Source: Mycolicibacter senuensis
Lineage (GTDB): Bacteria > Actinomycetota > Actinomycetes > Mycobacteriales > Mycobacteriaceae
Reading direction: 5' to 3'
Assembly (NCBI RefSeq): GCF_003284925.1
Contig: NZ_QMEX01000025.1
Location: 1 to 40,286, forward strand
DNA: 40,286 nt
Positions within the stretch are counted from its first letter, which is position 1. Each line of letters starts with the position of its first letter. This document shows, piece after piece, positions 1-7,430 of the stretch. A program made the translations under genes and the position numbers. The notes under the pieces are model-generated. The model was not told where the DNA came from. It made no database searches and was given only the letters and a program-made list of their open reading frames with translations.

Positions 1-1
1 C

Positions 2-628
2 GAACATCCCGGCCTGCTGCGGTTCACCATCGGGCTGGCCGAGATCACCGTGCTGCTGATGACCGACCGGCTCACCGAGGCCCACGAAACGGCCCGCCAG
101 TTCACCGATTTCGCCGAACTGGCCCAGCCCGGCCGGGCGATCGGCGAGGTGCTGGTGGCGCAGGCGCTGATCGCGGCCGGCAAATTCGATGCCGCGGCCG
201 AGCTGCTGGCACCGGCCGCGGCGACCTTGGAGCGGACCGGGTATTCGTGGGGTCCGCTGTCGCTGACCCTGCTGGCTACCGCCCTGGCGCGGCAGTCTGA
301 CATCGCCGGGGCGGCAAAAGCGTTGCGCCGGGCAGAATCCCGTCACGGATCCAAGTCAGCACTGTTCGCCCCGGAGTTGGGTGTGGCGCGTGCGTGGCAG
401 CGGGCCGGCATGCGGGACCACCATGGCGCGATCACCGCTGCCCGCGACGCCGCCCGGATGGCCGAACGCAGCGGGCAGTCCGCGGTTGCGCTGCAGGCCT
501 GGCAGGTGGCGGTCCAGCTCGGTGATGCCCGGGCCGTCGACCCGCTGGCCCGGCTGTGCGACGAGGTCGATTGCGCGTTCGGCCGGACCGCGCTGACGCA
601 GGCCCGCGCGCTGCCCACCGGGGGTTAG
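2..628 (+). CDS. C-terminal part of a TPR-like helical protein (5' end outside window)
   Basis: The frame is open from the first bases of the window, so only the last 208 codons are present. The visible protein is Ala/Leu-rich and made of paired amphipathic helices, as in the TPR-like region of large mycobacterial ATPase/LuxR-type regulators. Phrases such as 'FAPELGVARAWQRAG' and 'AARMAERSGQSAVALQAW' resemble that region from memory. It ends at 'TALTQARALPTGG' with no helix-turn-helix, whereas LuxR-type relatives normally continue into a C-terminal HTH. It could be a truncated regulator or a family without an HTH. A large inverted repeat follows the stop. Function is not assigned; the assignment to a TPR-type fold is an inference. 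Confidence 0.55.
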   Translation, partial: EHPGLLRFTIGLAEITVLLMTDRLTEAHETARQFTDFAELAQPGRAIGEVLVAQALIAAGKFDAAAELLAPAAATLERTGYSWGPLSLTLLATALARQSDIAGAAKALRRAESRHGSKSALFAPELGVARAWQRAGMRDHHGAITAARDAARMAERSGQSAVALQAWQVAVQLGDARAVDPLARLCDEVDCAFGRTALTQARALPTGG

Positions 629-660
629 GCGCCTTCCCGGGCCTGCGGGGGGAGCTCGGT

Positions 661-681
661 GTCCAGTGGGCCGTCCAGTGG
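661..681 (+). repeat. Direct repeat GTCCAGTGG, two copies
   Basis: GTCCAGTGG occurs at 661-669 and again at 673-681, immediately before and overlapping the left arm of the inverted repeat at 677-728. It may be a trace of a small duplication at the end of the upstream gene. Confidence 0.4.
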
Positions 682-728
682 CAATTTGACGACGTGGCAC
701 CGGCGTGTCGCGTCGTCAAATTGCCACT
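677..728. repeat. Perfect 18-bp inverted repeat between convergent genes (possible bidirectional terminator or small repeat element)
   Basis: The arms AGTGGCAATTTGACGACG (677-694) and CGTCGTCAAATTGCCACT (711-728) are exact reverse complements, separated by a 16-nt loop. The element lies between the stop of the TPR-like gene (628) and the stop of dapE (741), which converge. That position fits a bidirectional transcription terminator, but there is no run of T after either arm. The long perfect arms would also fit a dispersed palindromic repeat; copy number elsewhere in the genome cannot be seen here. Confidence 0.7.
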
Positions 729-740
729 CGGCGAGCCCAC

Positions 741-1817
741 CTAGCCGGCGAGGAACCGTCGCAGCAGGTCGGTCACCGCGCTGATCTGGGAGACCGGCAC
801 CCGCTCGTCGACGCAATGGGCCAGGTTCGGGTCGCCGGGCCCGTAGTTGACGGCGGGAACACCGCAGGCGGCGAACCGCGAGACGTCGGTCCAGCCGTAC
901 TTGGCGCGCACCTGACCGTCGGCGGCGGCCACCAGGGCAGCCGCCGCGGGCGCGGTGAGCCCGGGCAGGGCGCCGGCGGCGACGTCGGTCTGGTCGATCG
1001 CGACGTCGAGCCCGTCGAAGACCTCCCGCACATGGGTCAGCGCCTGCTCGGGTGAGCGGTCCGGCGCGAAGCGGAAGTTCACCGTGACACTGGCCGCGTC
1101 CGGAATCACGTTGCCGGCCACCCCGCCGTCGATACGCACCGCCGAGAGCCCCTCGCGGTAGACGCAGCCGTCGATGTCGACGCTGCGCGGCCGATAGGCG
1201 GCGAGCCGGTCGAGCACCGCCCCCAGTTTGTGGATGGCGTTGTCGCCCAGCCAGGACCGCGCCGAATGCGCCCGGGTGCCGCCGGCGGTGACGACGACCC
1301 GCAACGTGCCCTGACAGCCGGCCTCGATAAAGCCGCCGGTGGGCTCACCGAGGATGGCGAGGTCGGCCACCAGCCAATCCGGCAGGTTGCGTTCGATGCG
1401 GTTCAGTCCGTTGGCGGCCGCGTCGATCTCCTCACAGTCATAGAAGACGCAGGTCAGGTCGTGTACCGGTTCGGCGATGGTGGCGGCCAGGTGCAGGAAG
1501 ACGGCGTCGCCGGATTTCATGTCGACGGTGCCGCAGCCGTGCAGGACATCACCTTCCGCCTCGGTGGTGCGGCGGCTGGGCAGATTGCCGGCCGCCGGAA
1601 CGGTGTCCAGATGCCCGGCCAGCAGCACCCGAGTCGGTCGCCCGAGCCGCGTACGAGCCAGTACCGCGTCGCCGTCGCGGATGATCTCGAAGCCGGAGGT
1701 TTGGGCCCGTAGCGCGGCTTCCACCTCGTCGGCGATTCGTGCCTCGTGCCGCGATTCACTGGGGATGTCGACCAGCGCCGCGGTCAGCGCAATCGGGTCG
1801 GAGCGCAGGTCCAGCAC
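741..1817 (-). CDS. dapE: Succinyl-diaminopimelate desuccinylase DapE
   Basis: Zinc-dependent M20-family hydrolase of 358 aa that removes succinate from N-succinyl-LL-diaminopimelate, a late step in making meso-diaminopimelate for peptidoglycan and lysine. Metal-site motifs are visible: 'LAGHLDTVP' (first His and Asp), '[11 protein letters not shown]' (bridging Asp) and 'YDCEEIDA' (Glu pair). The sequence resembles M. tuberculosis Rv1202 throughout. The frame stays open into the divergent dapD, but homology begins at '[20 protein letters not shown]', so I use the GTG at 1817. A TACGCT hexamer six bases upstream suggests a leaderless transcript. It is divergent from dapD of the same pathway. 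Confidence 0.93.
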   Translation of the reverse strand: MLDLRSDPIALTAALVDIPSESRHEARIADEVEAALRAQTSGFEIIRDGDAVLARTRLGRPTRVLLAGHLDTVPAAGNLPSRRTTEAEGDVLHGCGTVDMKSGDAVFLHLAATIAEPVHDLTCVFYDCEEIDAAANGLNRIERNLPDWLVADLAILGEPTGGFIEAGCQGTLRVVVTAGGTRAHSARSWLGDNAIHKLGAVLDRLAAYRPRSVDIDGCVYREGLSAVRIDGGVAGNVIPDAASVTVNFRFAPDRSPEQALTHVREVFDGLDVAIDQTDVAAGALPGLTAPAAAALVAAADGQVRAKYGWTDVSRFAACGVPAVNYGPGDPNLAHCVDERVPVSQISAVTDLLRRFLAG

Positions 1818-1823
1818 GGCCCC

Positions 1824-1829
1824 AGCGTA
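1824..1829 (-). promoter_or_regulatory. dapE -10 hexamer TACGCT (predicted leaderless)
   Basis: On the minus strand TACGCT is followed by six bases (GGGGCC) and then the dapE GTG. This is the TANNNT spacing seen at mycobacterial leaderless genes. No Shine-Dalgarno sequence precedes the start. Confidence 0.5.
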
Positions 1830-1852
1830 GCGGGTCGCTTCTCCCGGCCAGC

Positions 1853-1900
1853 AGACGTGAAAGCCCCCAATTCTCGGGCGCGCAGGGGGCTTTTGCGTCT
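1853..1900. repeat. Imperfect 16-bp-arm inverted repeat in the dapE/dapD divergent promoter region
   Basis: The arms at 1853-1868 (AGACGTGAAAGCCCCC) and 1885-1900 (GGGGGCTTTTGCGTCT) pair at 14 of 16 positions around a 16-nt loop. The GC core followed by TTTT looks like an intrinsic terminator. However, the element lies between two divergent starts, roughly midway between the two predicted -10 hexamers (1824-1829 and 1917-1922). A shared operator is therefore as likely as a terminator or attenuator. Confidence 0.6.
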
Positions 1901-1916
1901 GGTCGCCGAGGGAAAG

Positions 1917-1922
1917 TAGCCT
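1917..1922 (+). promoter_or_regulatory. dapD -10 hexamer TAGCCT (predicted leaderless)
   Basis: TAGCCT is followed by seven bases (GACCGGC) and then the dapD GTG at 1930, the usual arrangement for a mycobacterial leaderless mRNA. The -35 region would fall in the right arm of the inverted repeat at 1853-1900. Confidence 0.55.
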
Positions 1923-1929
1923 GACCGGC

Positions 1930-2883
1930 GTGACTGGAGCTTCGGGCGTCGGCGTGGCGACGCTGGCCGCAGACGGATCGGTTCTCGACACCTGGTTTCC
2001 TGCACCGACGTTGGACGGCTCGGGTGACCCGGGCACCACCCGCTTGGCGGCTGCCGACGTGCCCGCCGACCTGGCTCACCTCGTTGAGTTGGTCGGCGCC
2101 GACGAGGACCGCGGCACCGAGACGGTGGCGGTGCACACCGTGATCGGTGCACTGGCGGACAAGGCCGCCGACGCCTACGACGCCTACCTGCGGCTGCATC
2201 TGCTGTCGCACCGACTGGTGGCCCCGCACGGACTCAACGCCGACGGGTTGTTCGGTGTGCTGACCAACGTGGTGTGGACCAATCACGGGCCGTGCGCGGT
2301 CGAGGGTTTCGAATCGGTGCGAGCCCGGCTGCGGCGCCGCGGTCCGGTCACCGTCTACGGCGTGGACAAGTTCCCGCGGATGGTCGACTACGTGCTGCCG
2401 TCCGGGGTGCGCATCGCCGACGCCGACCGGGTGCGCCTGGGCGCACACCTGGCGCCGGGCACCACGGTGATGCACGAGGGATTCGTCAACTTCAACGCCG
2501 GCACACTGGGCACCTCGATGGTGGAGGGCCGCATCTCGGCGGGTGTGGTGGTCGGTGACGGCTCCGACGTCGGCGGCGGCGCGTCGATCATGGGAACGCT
2601 GTCCGGCGGTGGCACCCAGGTGATTTCGATCGGCCAGCGCTGCCTGCTGGGGGCGAACTCCGGGCTGGGCATCCCGCTGGGTGACGACTGCGTGGTCGAG
2701 GCCGGACTCTATGTCACCGCCGGCACCAAGGTCGCCATGCCCGACGGCACCACGGTCAAGGCCCGCGAGCTGGCCGGCGGCAATAACCTGTTGTTCCGGC
2801 GCAATTCGTCGACCGGGGCGGTCGAGGTGGTCGCCCGCGACGGTCAGGGCATCGCGCTCAACGAGGACCTGCACGCCAACTAG
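1930..2883 (+). CDS. dapD: Tetrahydrodipicolinate N-succinyltransferase DapD
   Basis: Cytosolic enzyme of 317 aa that transfers succinyl from succinyl-CoA to tetrahydrodipicolinate, committing aspartate-derived carbon to the succinylase branch of DAP/lysine synthesis. It resembles M. tuberculosis DapD (Rv1201c, also 317 aa) over its whole length, including '[20 protein letters not shown]' and the Gly-rich hexapeptide turns of the left-handed beta-helix ('[20 protein letters not shown]', '[20 protein letters not shown]'). The C-terminus '[13 protein letters not shown]' is also shared. The GTG at 1930 sits seven bases after a TAGCCT hexamer, which supports this start. dapE, for a later step of the pathway, is divergent. 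Confidence 0.96.
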   Translation: MTGASGVGVATLAADGSVLDTWFPAPTLDGSGDPGTTRLAAADVPADLAHLVELVGADEDRGTETVAVHTVIGALADKAADAYDAYLRLHLLSHRLVAPHGLNADGLFGVLTNVVWTNHGPCAVEGFESVRARLRRRGPVTVYGVDKFPRMVDYVLPSGVRIADADRVRLGAHLAPGTTVMHEGFVNFNAGTLGTSMVEGRISAGVVVGDGSDVGGGASIMGTLSGGGTQVISIGQRCLLGANSGLGIPLGDDCVVEAGLYVTAGTKVAMPDGTTVKARELAGGNNLLFRRNSSTGAVEVVARDGQGIALNEDLHAN

Positions 2884-2947
2884 CGGCCGGGTACATAAGG
2901 CGGTCCGGCTTCCCCTCTCCTCCGTCGAGGCTCGCTGAACCGCCGCG

Positions 2948-5848
2948 TCAGACCAGCGCCTGCTCCTCCTTCACCGGCTGGATCGGTTGCGGCCAGGGCT
3001 GCGGACGCGGGCGTGGACGCACGATCTGCGGCCACCAGAACCAGCGTCCGAGCAGGGTGGCGATCGACGGTGTCATCAGGGACCGGACGATCAAGGTGTC
3101 GAAGAGCAGGCCCAGTCCGATGGTCGTGCCGACCTGGCCGATCACGATCAATGCGCTCACCGCCATGGAGGCCATGGTGAAGGCGAACACCAGACCGGCA
3201 GCGGTGACCACGGCACCGGTGCCGACCATGGCGCGGATGAGCCCGGTGTGCAGACCGGCGTGGATCTCTTCCCGGATGCGCGCGACCAGCAGCAGGTTGT
3301 AGTCGGCTCCGACGGCGAGCAGGATGATGACCGACATCGGCAGCACCATCCAGTGCAGCGGGATGCCGACGAGGTGTTGCCAGAGCACCACCGACAGACC
3401 GAACGCCGAGCCGAGACTGAGCACCACCGTGCCGACGATCACCGTTGCGGCGACCACGGCGCGGGTGAGCACCAGCATGATGACGAAGATCAGCACCAGT
3501 GCCGCCGTCCCCACGATCAACAAGTCGAAGTTGGCGCCCTGCTGCATGTCGTGGAACATCGCCGCACTGCCGCCGAGGTAGATCCGGGCGCCTTCGAGCG
3601 GCGTTCCCTTGATGGCGTCGGCCGCCGCGACCTTGAGCGGGTCGATGCGCGATGTCCCCTCGGGGGTCAACGGATCACCTTGGTGAATGATGGTGAACCG
3701 CACCGCATGTCCATCGGGTGACATGAACAGTTTGATGCCCCGCTTGAAGTCGGCGGTCTCGAAGGCTTCCGGAGGCAGGTAGAACGAGTCGTCGTTCTTG
3801 GCGGCATCGAACGCCTCGCCCATCGCCGTGGAATTCTCCTGCATGGCCATGTTCTGGTCCTGCTGTGCCTTCTGCACCTGGTACTGGTTGAGCAACGTCT
3901 GCTTCTGGTTTTTCATCGACTGGATCTGCGCCGGCATCACGGCGACCATCTGCGGCATCAGCTCGGCCATGCGTTGCATGTCGGGAACCAGGTCGTCGAA
4001 GTCGCCGGACATGGTGTCGATACCGTCGAGGCTGTCGAAGACCGATCGCAGCGCCCAGCAGATGGGGATGTCGAAGCAGTGCGGCTCCCAGTAGAAGTAG
4101 TTGCGGAACACCCGGAAGAAATCGTCGAAATCGGCCATGTGGTCCCGCATGTCGGAGATGTCGTCGGAGGTCTTCGCCATCTTGTCGGCCATGCGTTGCG
4201 ACACCGCGGCCAGGTCCGTCTGAATCCTCATCATCTCGGTCATCGAGTCGATGCTGGCCTGCAGGTCATCGGCCTGGCTGAGCAGGTTCTCCAGGTTGGT
4301 CTGCATGTAGTCGTTGTTCATCATTGCGGCGGTACCGCTCTGGCCGATGGTGTAGGGGATCGTCGAGTGCTTGATCGGGTCACCGTCGGGGCGGGTGATG
4401 GTCTGCACCTGGGCGATGCCGTGCACGTTCTTGAGAGCCTTGGCGATCTTGTCGATCACCAGAAAATCCGCCGGGTTGCGCAGATCCCGGTCGGCTTCGA
4501 TCATCATCAGGTCCGGGTTCATCTTTGCCTCGGAGAAGTGCCGGGTCGCCGCCGCGTAGCCCACGTTGGCCGCGACGTCGTCCGGCAGGTAGATGCGGTC
4601 GTTGTAGTTCGTGTGGTAACCGGGCAGGGCCAGCAGGCCGATCAGCGACGCCGCGACGGCTACCACCAGGATCGCCCCCGGCCAGCGAACCGTCGAGGTA
4701 CCGACCCGGTGCCATCCGCGGGCCGCACTGATGCGCTTGGGCTCCAGCACACGGCCGAAGCGGCTGCACACCGAGATGACTGCGGGCCCCAGCGTCAAGG
4801 CTGCCGCGACCACGATCACCATCCCGATCGCCAGCGGGATGCCCATCGTCTGGAAGTACGGCAGCCGAGTGAAGTGCAGACACAGCGTCGCCCCGGCGAT
4901 GGTCAGCCCCGATGCCAGCACCACATGCGCCGTGCCCGCGAACATGCTGTAGTACGCGGATTCTCGGTCCTCACCGGTCTTGCGTGCCTCCTGGTATCGG
5001 CCGATCAGGAAGATCGCATAGTCGGTGGACGCAGCGATGGCCAAGGTAACCAGCAGGTTGGTGGCGAAGGTCGTCAGGCCGAACACGTTGTGGTAACCCA
5101 GGAATGCCACCGCCCCCCGGGCGCCGGACAGCTCGAGTAAGACCATGGCGAGCACGATCAGTGTGGTGATGACGGATCGGTAGACGGTCAACAACATCAC
5201 CGTGATCACGGCGAAGGTGAGCCGCTCGATGAGCTTCATACTCGCGTCGCCGACGTGGTTCTGGTCGGTGCTGGTGGCCGCGGGACCGGTGACGTAGGCC
5301 TTCACCCCGGCGGGAGTGGGGCCCTGGGATGCGATGTGGCGCACCGCATCCACCGACTCGTTCGCCAGCGTCTCACCTTGATCGCCGGAGATGTAGACCT
5401 GAACGTAGGCGGCCTTGCCGTCCGCGCTCTGGGCGCCCTTGGCAGTCAGCGTGTCGCCCCAGAAGTCTTGCACATGCTGCACATGGGCGGTGTCGGCGCG
5501 CAGCTCGCGCACCATGCGATCGTAGAATTCGTGCGCCTCGGCGCCCAACGGCTCGTCGCCTTCGAGCACCACCATCACCGAGCTGCTGGTGTCGTACTCT
5601 TCAAACACCTTGCCGACCCGCTTGGTGGCGATCATCGACGGCGCGTCGTTGGGGCTCATCGACACCGCACGCAGCTTGCCGACCTCTTCCAGCTGCGGCA
5701 CAACAATATTCAGTGCGGCGATGAGAGCGATCCACGCCAGGATGATCGGCACTGCGAACCGTCGGATGAGCCGGGGAATCAGCGGGCGCTCGGCGTGACG
5801 AGGCTGCGCGATGGCCTCGGCCGGCCGGTCGTCCGTCGGCGCGGTCAT
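2948..5848 (-). CDS. mmpL: MmpL-family RND transporter (MmpL4/MmpL5-like)
   Basis: Inner-membrane, proton-driven exporter of 966 aa, close in length and sequence to mycobacterial MmpL4/MmpL5. Those export siderophores and can extrude drugs; the substrate here is inferred only from this likeness. An N-terminal cytoplasmic stretch leads into TM1 ('[19 protein letters not shown]'), then a large periplasmic domain and two bundles of membrane helices. Asp-Tyr pairs of the proton relay are seen in '[16 protein letters not shown]' and '[16 protein letters not shown]'. A second periplasmic region rich in Met/Gln predicts the coiled-coil hairpin typical of this clade. The C-terminal tail is Pro-rich. 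Its ATG overlaps the mmpS stop by four bases, so the two are co-translated. Confidence 0.93.
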   Translation of the reverse strand: MTAPTDDRPAEAIAQPRHAERPLIPRLIRRFAVPIILAWIALIAALNIVVPQLEEVGKLRAVSMSPNDAPSMIATKRVGKVFEEYDTSSSVMVVLEGDEPLGAEAHEFYDRMVRELRADTAHVQHVQDFWGDTLTAKGAQSADGKAAYVQVYISGDQGETLANESVDAVRHIASQGPTPAGVKAYVTGPAATSTDQNHVGDASMKLIERLTFAVITVMLLTVYRSVITTLIVLAMVLLELSGARGAVAFLGYHNVFGLTTFATNLLVTLAIAASTDYAIFLIGRYQEARKTGEDRESAYYSMFAGTAHVVLASGLTIAGATLCLHFTRLPYFQTMGIPLAIGMVIVVAAALTLGPAVISVCSRFGRVLEPKRISAARGWHRVGTSTVRWPGAILVVAVAASLIGLLALPGYHTNYNDRIYLPDDVAANVGYAAATRHFSEAKMNPDLMMIEADRDLRNPADFLVIDKIAKALKNVHGIAQVQTITRPDGDPIKHSTIPYTIGQSGTAAMMNNDYMQTNLENLLSQADDLQASIDSMTEMMRIQTDLAAVSQRMADKMAKTSDDISDMRDHMADFDDFFRVFRNYFYWEPHCFDIPICWALRSVFDSLDGIDTMSGDFDDLVPDMQRMAELMPQMVAVMPAQIQSMKNQKQTLLNQYQVQKAQQDQNMAMQENSTAMGEAFDAAKNDDSFYLPPEAFETADFKRGIKLFMSPDGHAVRFTIIHQGDPLTPEGTSRIDPLKVAAADAIKGTPLEGARIYLGGSAAMFHDMQQGANFDLLIVGTAALVLIFVIMLVLTRAVVAATVIVGTVVLSLGSAFGLSVVLWQHLVGIPLHWMVLPMSVIILLAVGADYNLLLVARIREEIHAGLHTGLIRAMVGTGAVVTAAGLVFAFTMASMAVSALIVIGQVGTTIGLGLLFDTLIVRSLMTPSIATLLGRWFWWPQIVRPRPRPQPWPQPIQPVKEEQALV

Positions 5849-6270
5849 GCGGCCTTCACAAAGCAGAAGGTCTCGGCATTGAATCCGGTAGCGGTCCGTT
5901 CCTGTTTGATCTCGTCGTCGACGGTGACCCGGCAGCTGATGCTGTCGCCGTCACTTTGGGCCAGGATGTTGGGCATCACCGAGGGCAACGTGGTCTCCAG
6001 TGTCAGCGTCCAGGGCAGCGCCGCGCTCGTGACGCGCTGGGGCTTGCCCTCGAGGTCCATGTAATTGATGACGGCGCTGCTGCCCGAGCCGAAGACTTCA
6101 TAGGTGACGAACTTCGGGTTGAAGTCCTCGGCGTTATCCGAGGAGATGTCGGTCACCACCACCGGATGCGCACCGAACACCGTCCGCAGCTGGGCGACTG
6201 CGATGACACCCGCGCCCACCGCGATCACGATCAAGACGGGCAGCCACACCCGGCCTAGCAGCCTTATCAT
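5845..6270 (-). CDS. mmpS: MmpS-family accessory membrane protein
   Basis: Small membrane-anchored partner (141 aa) of the MmpL exporter. A single N-terminal helix ('[20 protein letters not shown]') is followed by a periplasmic beta-rich domain with the family phrases 'VTYEVFGSG', '[11 protein letters not shown]', '[19 protein letters not shown]' and '[18 protein letters not shown]'. The two Cys are placed as in MmpS4/MmpS5. A GTG at 6276 is in frame, but the ATG at 6270 matches the family start ('MIRLL') and has AAAGG a few bases upstream, so I use 6270. It is the first gene of the mmpS-mmpL operon and is divergent from the TetR gene. Confidence 0.92.
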   Translation of the reverse strand: MIRLLGRVWLPVLIVIAVGAGVIAVAQLRTVFGAHPVVVTDISSDNAEDFNPKFVTYEVFGSGSSAVINYMDLEGKPQRVTSAALPWTLTLETTLPSVMPNILAQSDGDSISCRVTVDDEIKQERTATGFNAETFCFVKAA

Positions 6271-6329
6271 CGTCACCTTTCCCGACGTCGGCCCGGGGCA
6301 GCCCTGCGTCTCTCCGAGTAGCCAAGCTA

Positions 6330-6335
6330 ACTATA
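6330..6335 (-). promoter_or_regulatory. Candidate mmpS -10 hexamer TATAGT
   Basis: TATAGT on the minus strand would start transcription near 6323 and give a leader of about 50 nt. Its -35 region falls inside the palindrome at 6337-6359. Confidence 0.4.
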
Positions 6336-6336
6336 T

Positions 6337-6359
6337 AAGTGGATTCAGTCAATCCGTTT
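6337..6359. promoter_or_regulatory. Candidate TetR operator between mmpS and its divergent regulator
   Basis: The half-sites AAGTGGATT (6337-6345) and AATCCGTTT (6351-6359) pair at 7 of 9 positions around CAGTC. The element lies between the two predicted -10 hexamers (mmpS 6330-6335, tetR 6375-6380) and would cover both -35 regions. That suits a regulator that represses both its own gene and the exporter. Binding is inferred from position and symmetry only. Confidence 0.45.
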
Positions 6360-6374
6360 TTTTGTTGCGCGCAT

Positions 6375-6380
6375 TACACT
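6375..6380 (+). promoter_or_regulatory. tetR -10 hexamer TACACT (predicted leaderless)
   Basis: TACACT is followed by eight bases and then the GTG at 6389. No Shine-Dalgarno sequence is visible. Confidence 0.45.
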
Positions 6381-6388
6381 TGGCCGGT

Positions 6389-7087
6389 GTGAGCGCGAGT
6401 AACACAACGGGCCGCCCGCTGCGCAAGGACGCCGAGCGCAATCGCAAGCGGGTCCTGGAGGCCGCCCGAGATCTGTTTGCCCGCAAGGGCCTCGAGCCCA
6501 ACCTCAATGACGTCGCACACCACGCGGGCGTGGGAGTCGGCACCGTGTACCGCAGGTTCGCCACCAAGGAGGAGCTATTCGAGGCGATCTTCGCCGACGG
6601 TCTCCATCAGCTGGCCGACTTGGCGGAATCGGCTCTGCGCCAACCAGACCCATGGCAAGGGTTCGTATGGTACGTCGAGCAGATGTGTCAGCTCACCGCG
6701 ACCGACCGCGGATTGCGGGAGATCGCCTTCAGCAAGACCTACGGCGGCGATCGGGTGACCGCCGCCCAGGAGCGGCTTGTCCCGATCCTGAAACGGCTCG
6801 TGGAGCGCGCGCGGGCCGACGGCCGGCTGCGTCCGGAACTGTCCGATACCGACATGCCCATCTTCGGGCTGCTGGCCGGCACGGTCAGCGAGTTCGCCGG
6901 CCACGTCGACGCCGACCTGTGGCGCCGCTACGTGGCCCTACTCGTCGACGGGATGCGTTACCGCACTGAACAATTGCCGCTACCGGTGGCCGCGCTGGAC
7001 GACGACGGCGTCGACGCCGCGATGCGGACCTGGGAGCCAGCCGGTCCCGGTGCCGACCGTCTCAGCGGTCATCCCGACCGCGATTGA
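6389..7087 (+). CDS. TetR-family regulator, probably of the adjacent mmpS-mmpL operon
   Basis: DNA-binding regulator of 232 aa. Residues of about 12-60 form the TetR N-terminal HTH: 'KDAERNRKRVLEAARDLFAR', 'LNDVAHHAGVGVGTVYRRF' (recognition helix) and 'KEELFEAIF'. The rest is a helical ligand-binding domain without a recognisable ligand signature. The frame is open further upstream across the promoter, but homology starts at 'VSASNTTGRPLRKDAERN', and TACACT lies eight bases before this GTG. It is divergent from mmpS with a palindrome between, so self-regulation and control of the exporter are inferred. M. tuberculosis mmpS5-mmpL5 is instead controlled by the MarR-type Rv0678. Confidence 0.85.
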   Translation: MSASNTTGRPLRKDAERNRKRVLEAARDLFARKGLEPNLNDVAHHAGVGVGTVYRRFATKEELFEAIFADGLHQLADLAESALRQPDPWQGFVWYVEQMCQLTATDRGLREIAFSKTYGGDRVTAAQERLVPILKRLVERARADGRLRPELSDTDMPIFGLLAGTVSEFAGHVDADLWRRYVALLVDGMRYRTEQLPLPVAALDDDGVDAAMRTWEPAGPGADRLSGHPDRD

Positions 7088-7102
7088 ACGTGCCGCCGAC
7101 GG

Positions 7103-7390
7103 CTACAGCATCGCGTTGCTGATCTTGTCGCTGTCCTTGCCGATGGTCTTGCAGTAGGCGCTGACCGCCACCCGCGTCGCGGACAACTCCATGTTGGACG
7201 GCTCGTTGCCGTTCTTGTCCTTGAGCATCTTGGAGACTTCCGAGCGCTGCTTCTCGTCGTCGTGGCTGTTGAACTCCTGACAGGTGGTGTCGCCGCCCTT
7301 GTTGACGACCTTGCTCACCTCCGAGCAGCCACCGAGCAGGAACGCCGCGCCGGCCAGGAGTGCGCCGACGGAAAGAGTCCAATTTTTCAC
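7103..7390 (-). CDS. Putative lipoprotein, HdeA-like
   Basis: Small exported protein of 95 aa. A signal peptide ends in the lipobox 'LLGGC' (Cys about residue 22), so it is probably acylated and held at the outer face of the inner membrane. The mature part has two further Cys, in 'TTCQEFNSHDD' and 'VSAYCKTIGK', spaced as in the mycobacterial HdeA-like family, so a disulfide is likely. HdeA of enteric bacteria is an acid-stress chaperone; that role here is only inferred from the resemblance. It is convergent with the tetR gene and 40 bp downstream of fadD36 on the same strand, so it may be read from the fadD36 transcript. Confidence 0.7.
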   Translation of the reverse strand: MKNWTLSVGALLAGAAFLLGGCSEVSKVVNKGGDTTCQEFNSHDDEKQRSEVSKMLKDKNGNEPSNMELSATRVAVSAYCKTIGKDSDKISNAML

Positions 7391-7430
7391 AGCGCCACTC
7401 CTTCTGGTTTCGGTTCACGCAAGCGCGAGC

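Noticed and set aside
1818..2039. N-terminal extension of dapE to an upstream start
   Set aside because: The extra 74 codons overlap dapD and its promoter and are not conserved; the GTG at 1817 matches the family start.
1756..2874. 372-codon minus-strand frame over dapD
   Set aside because: The plus strand is a full-length DapD match; the minus frame is low-complexity.
2884..2947. GGCGGT/ACCGCC pairing between dapD and mmpL as a terminator
   Set aside because: Six-base arms with a loop of about 35 nt and no T-run are too weak to support a terminator.
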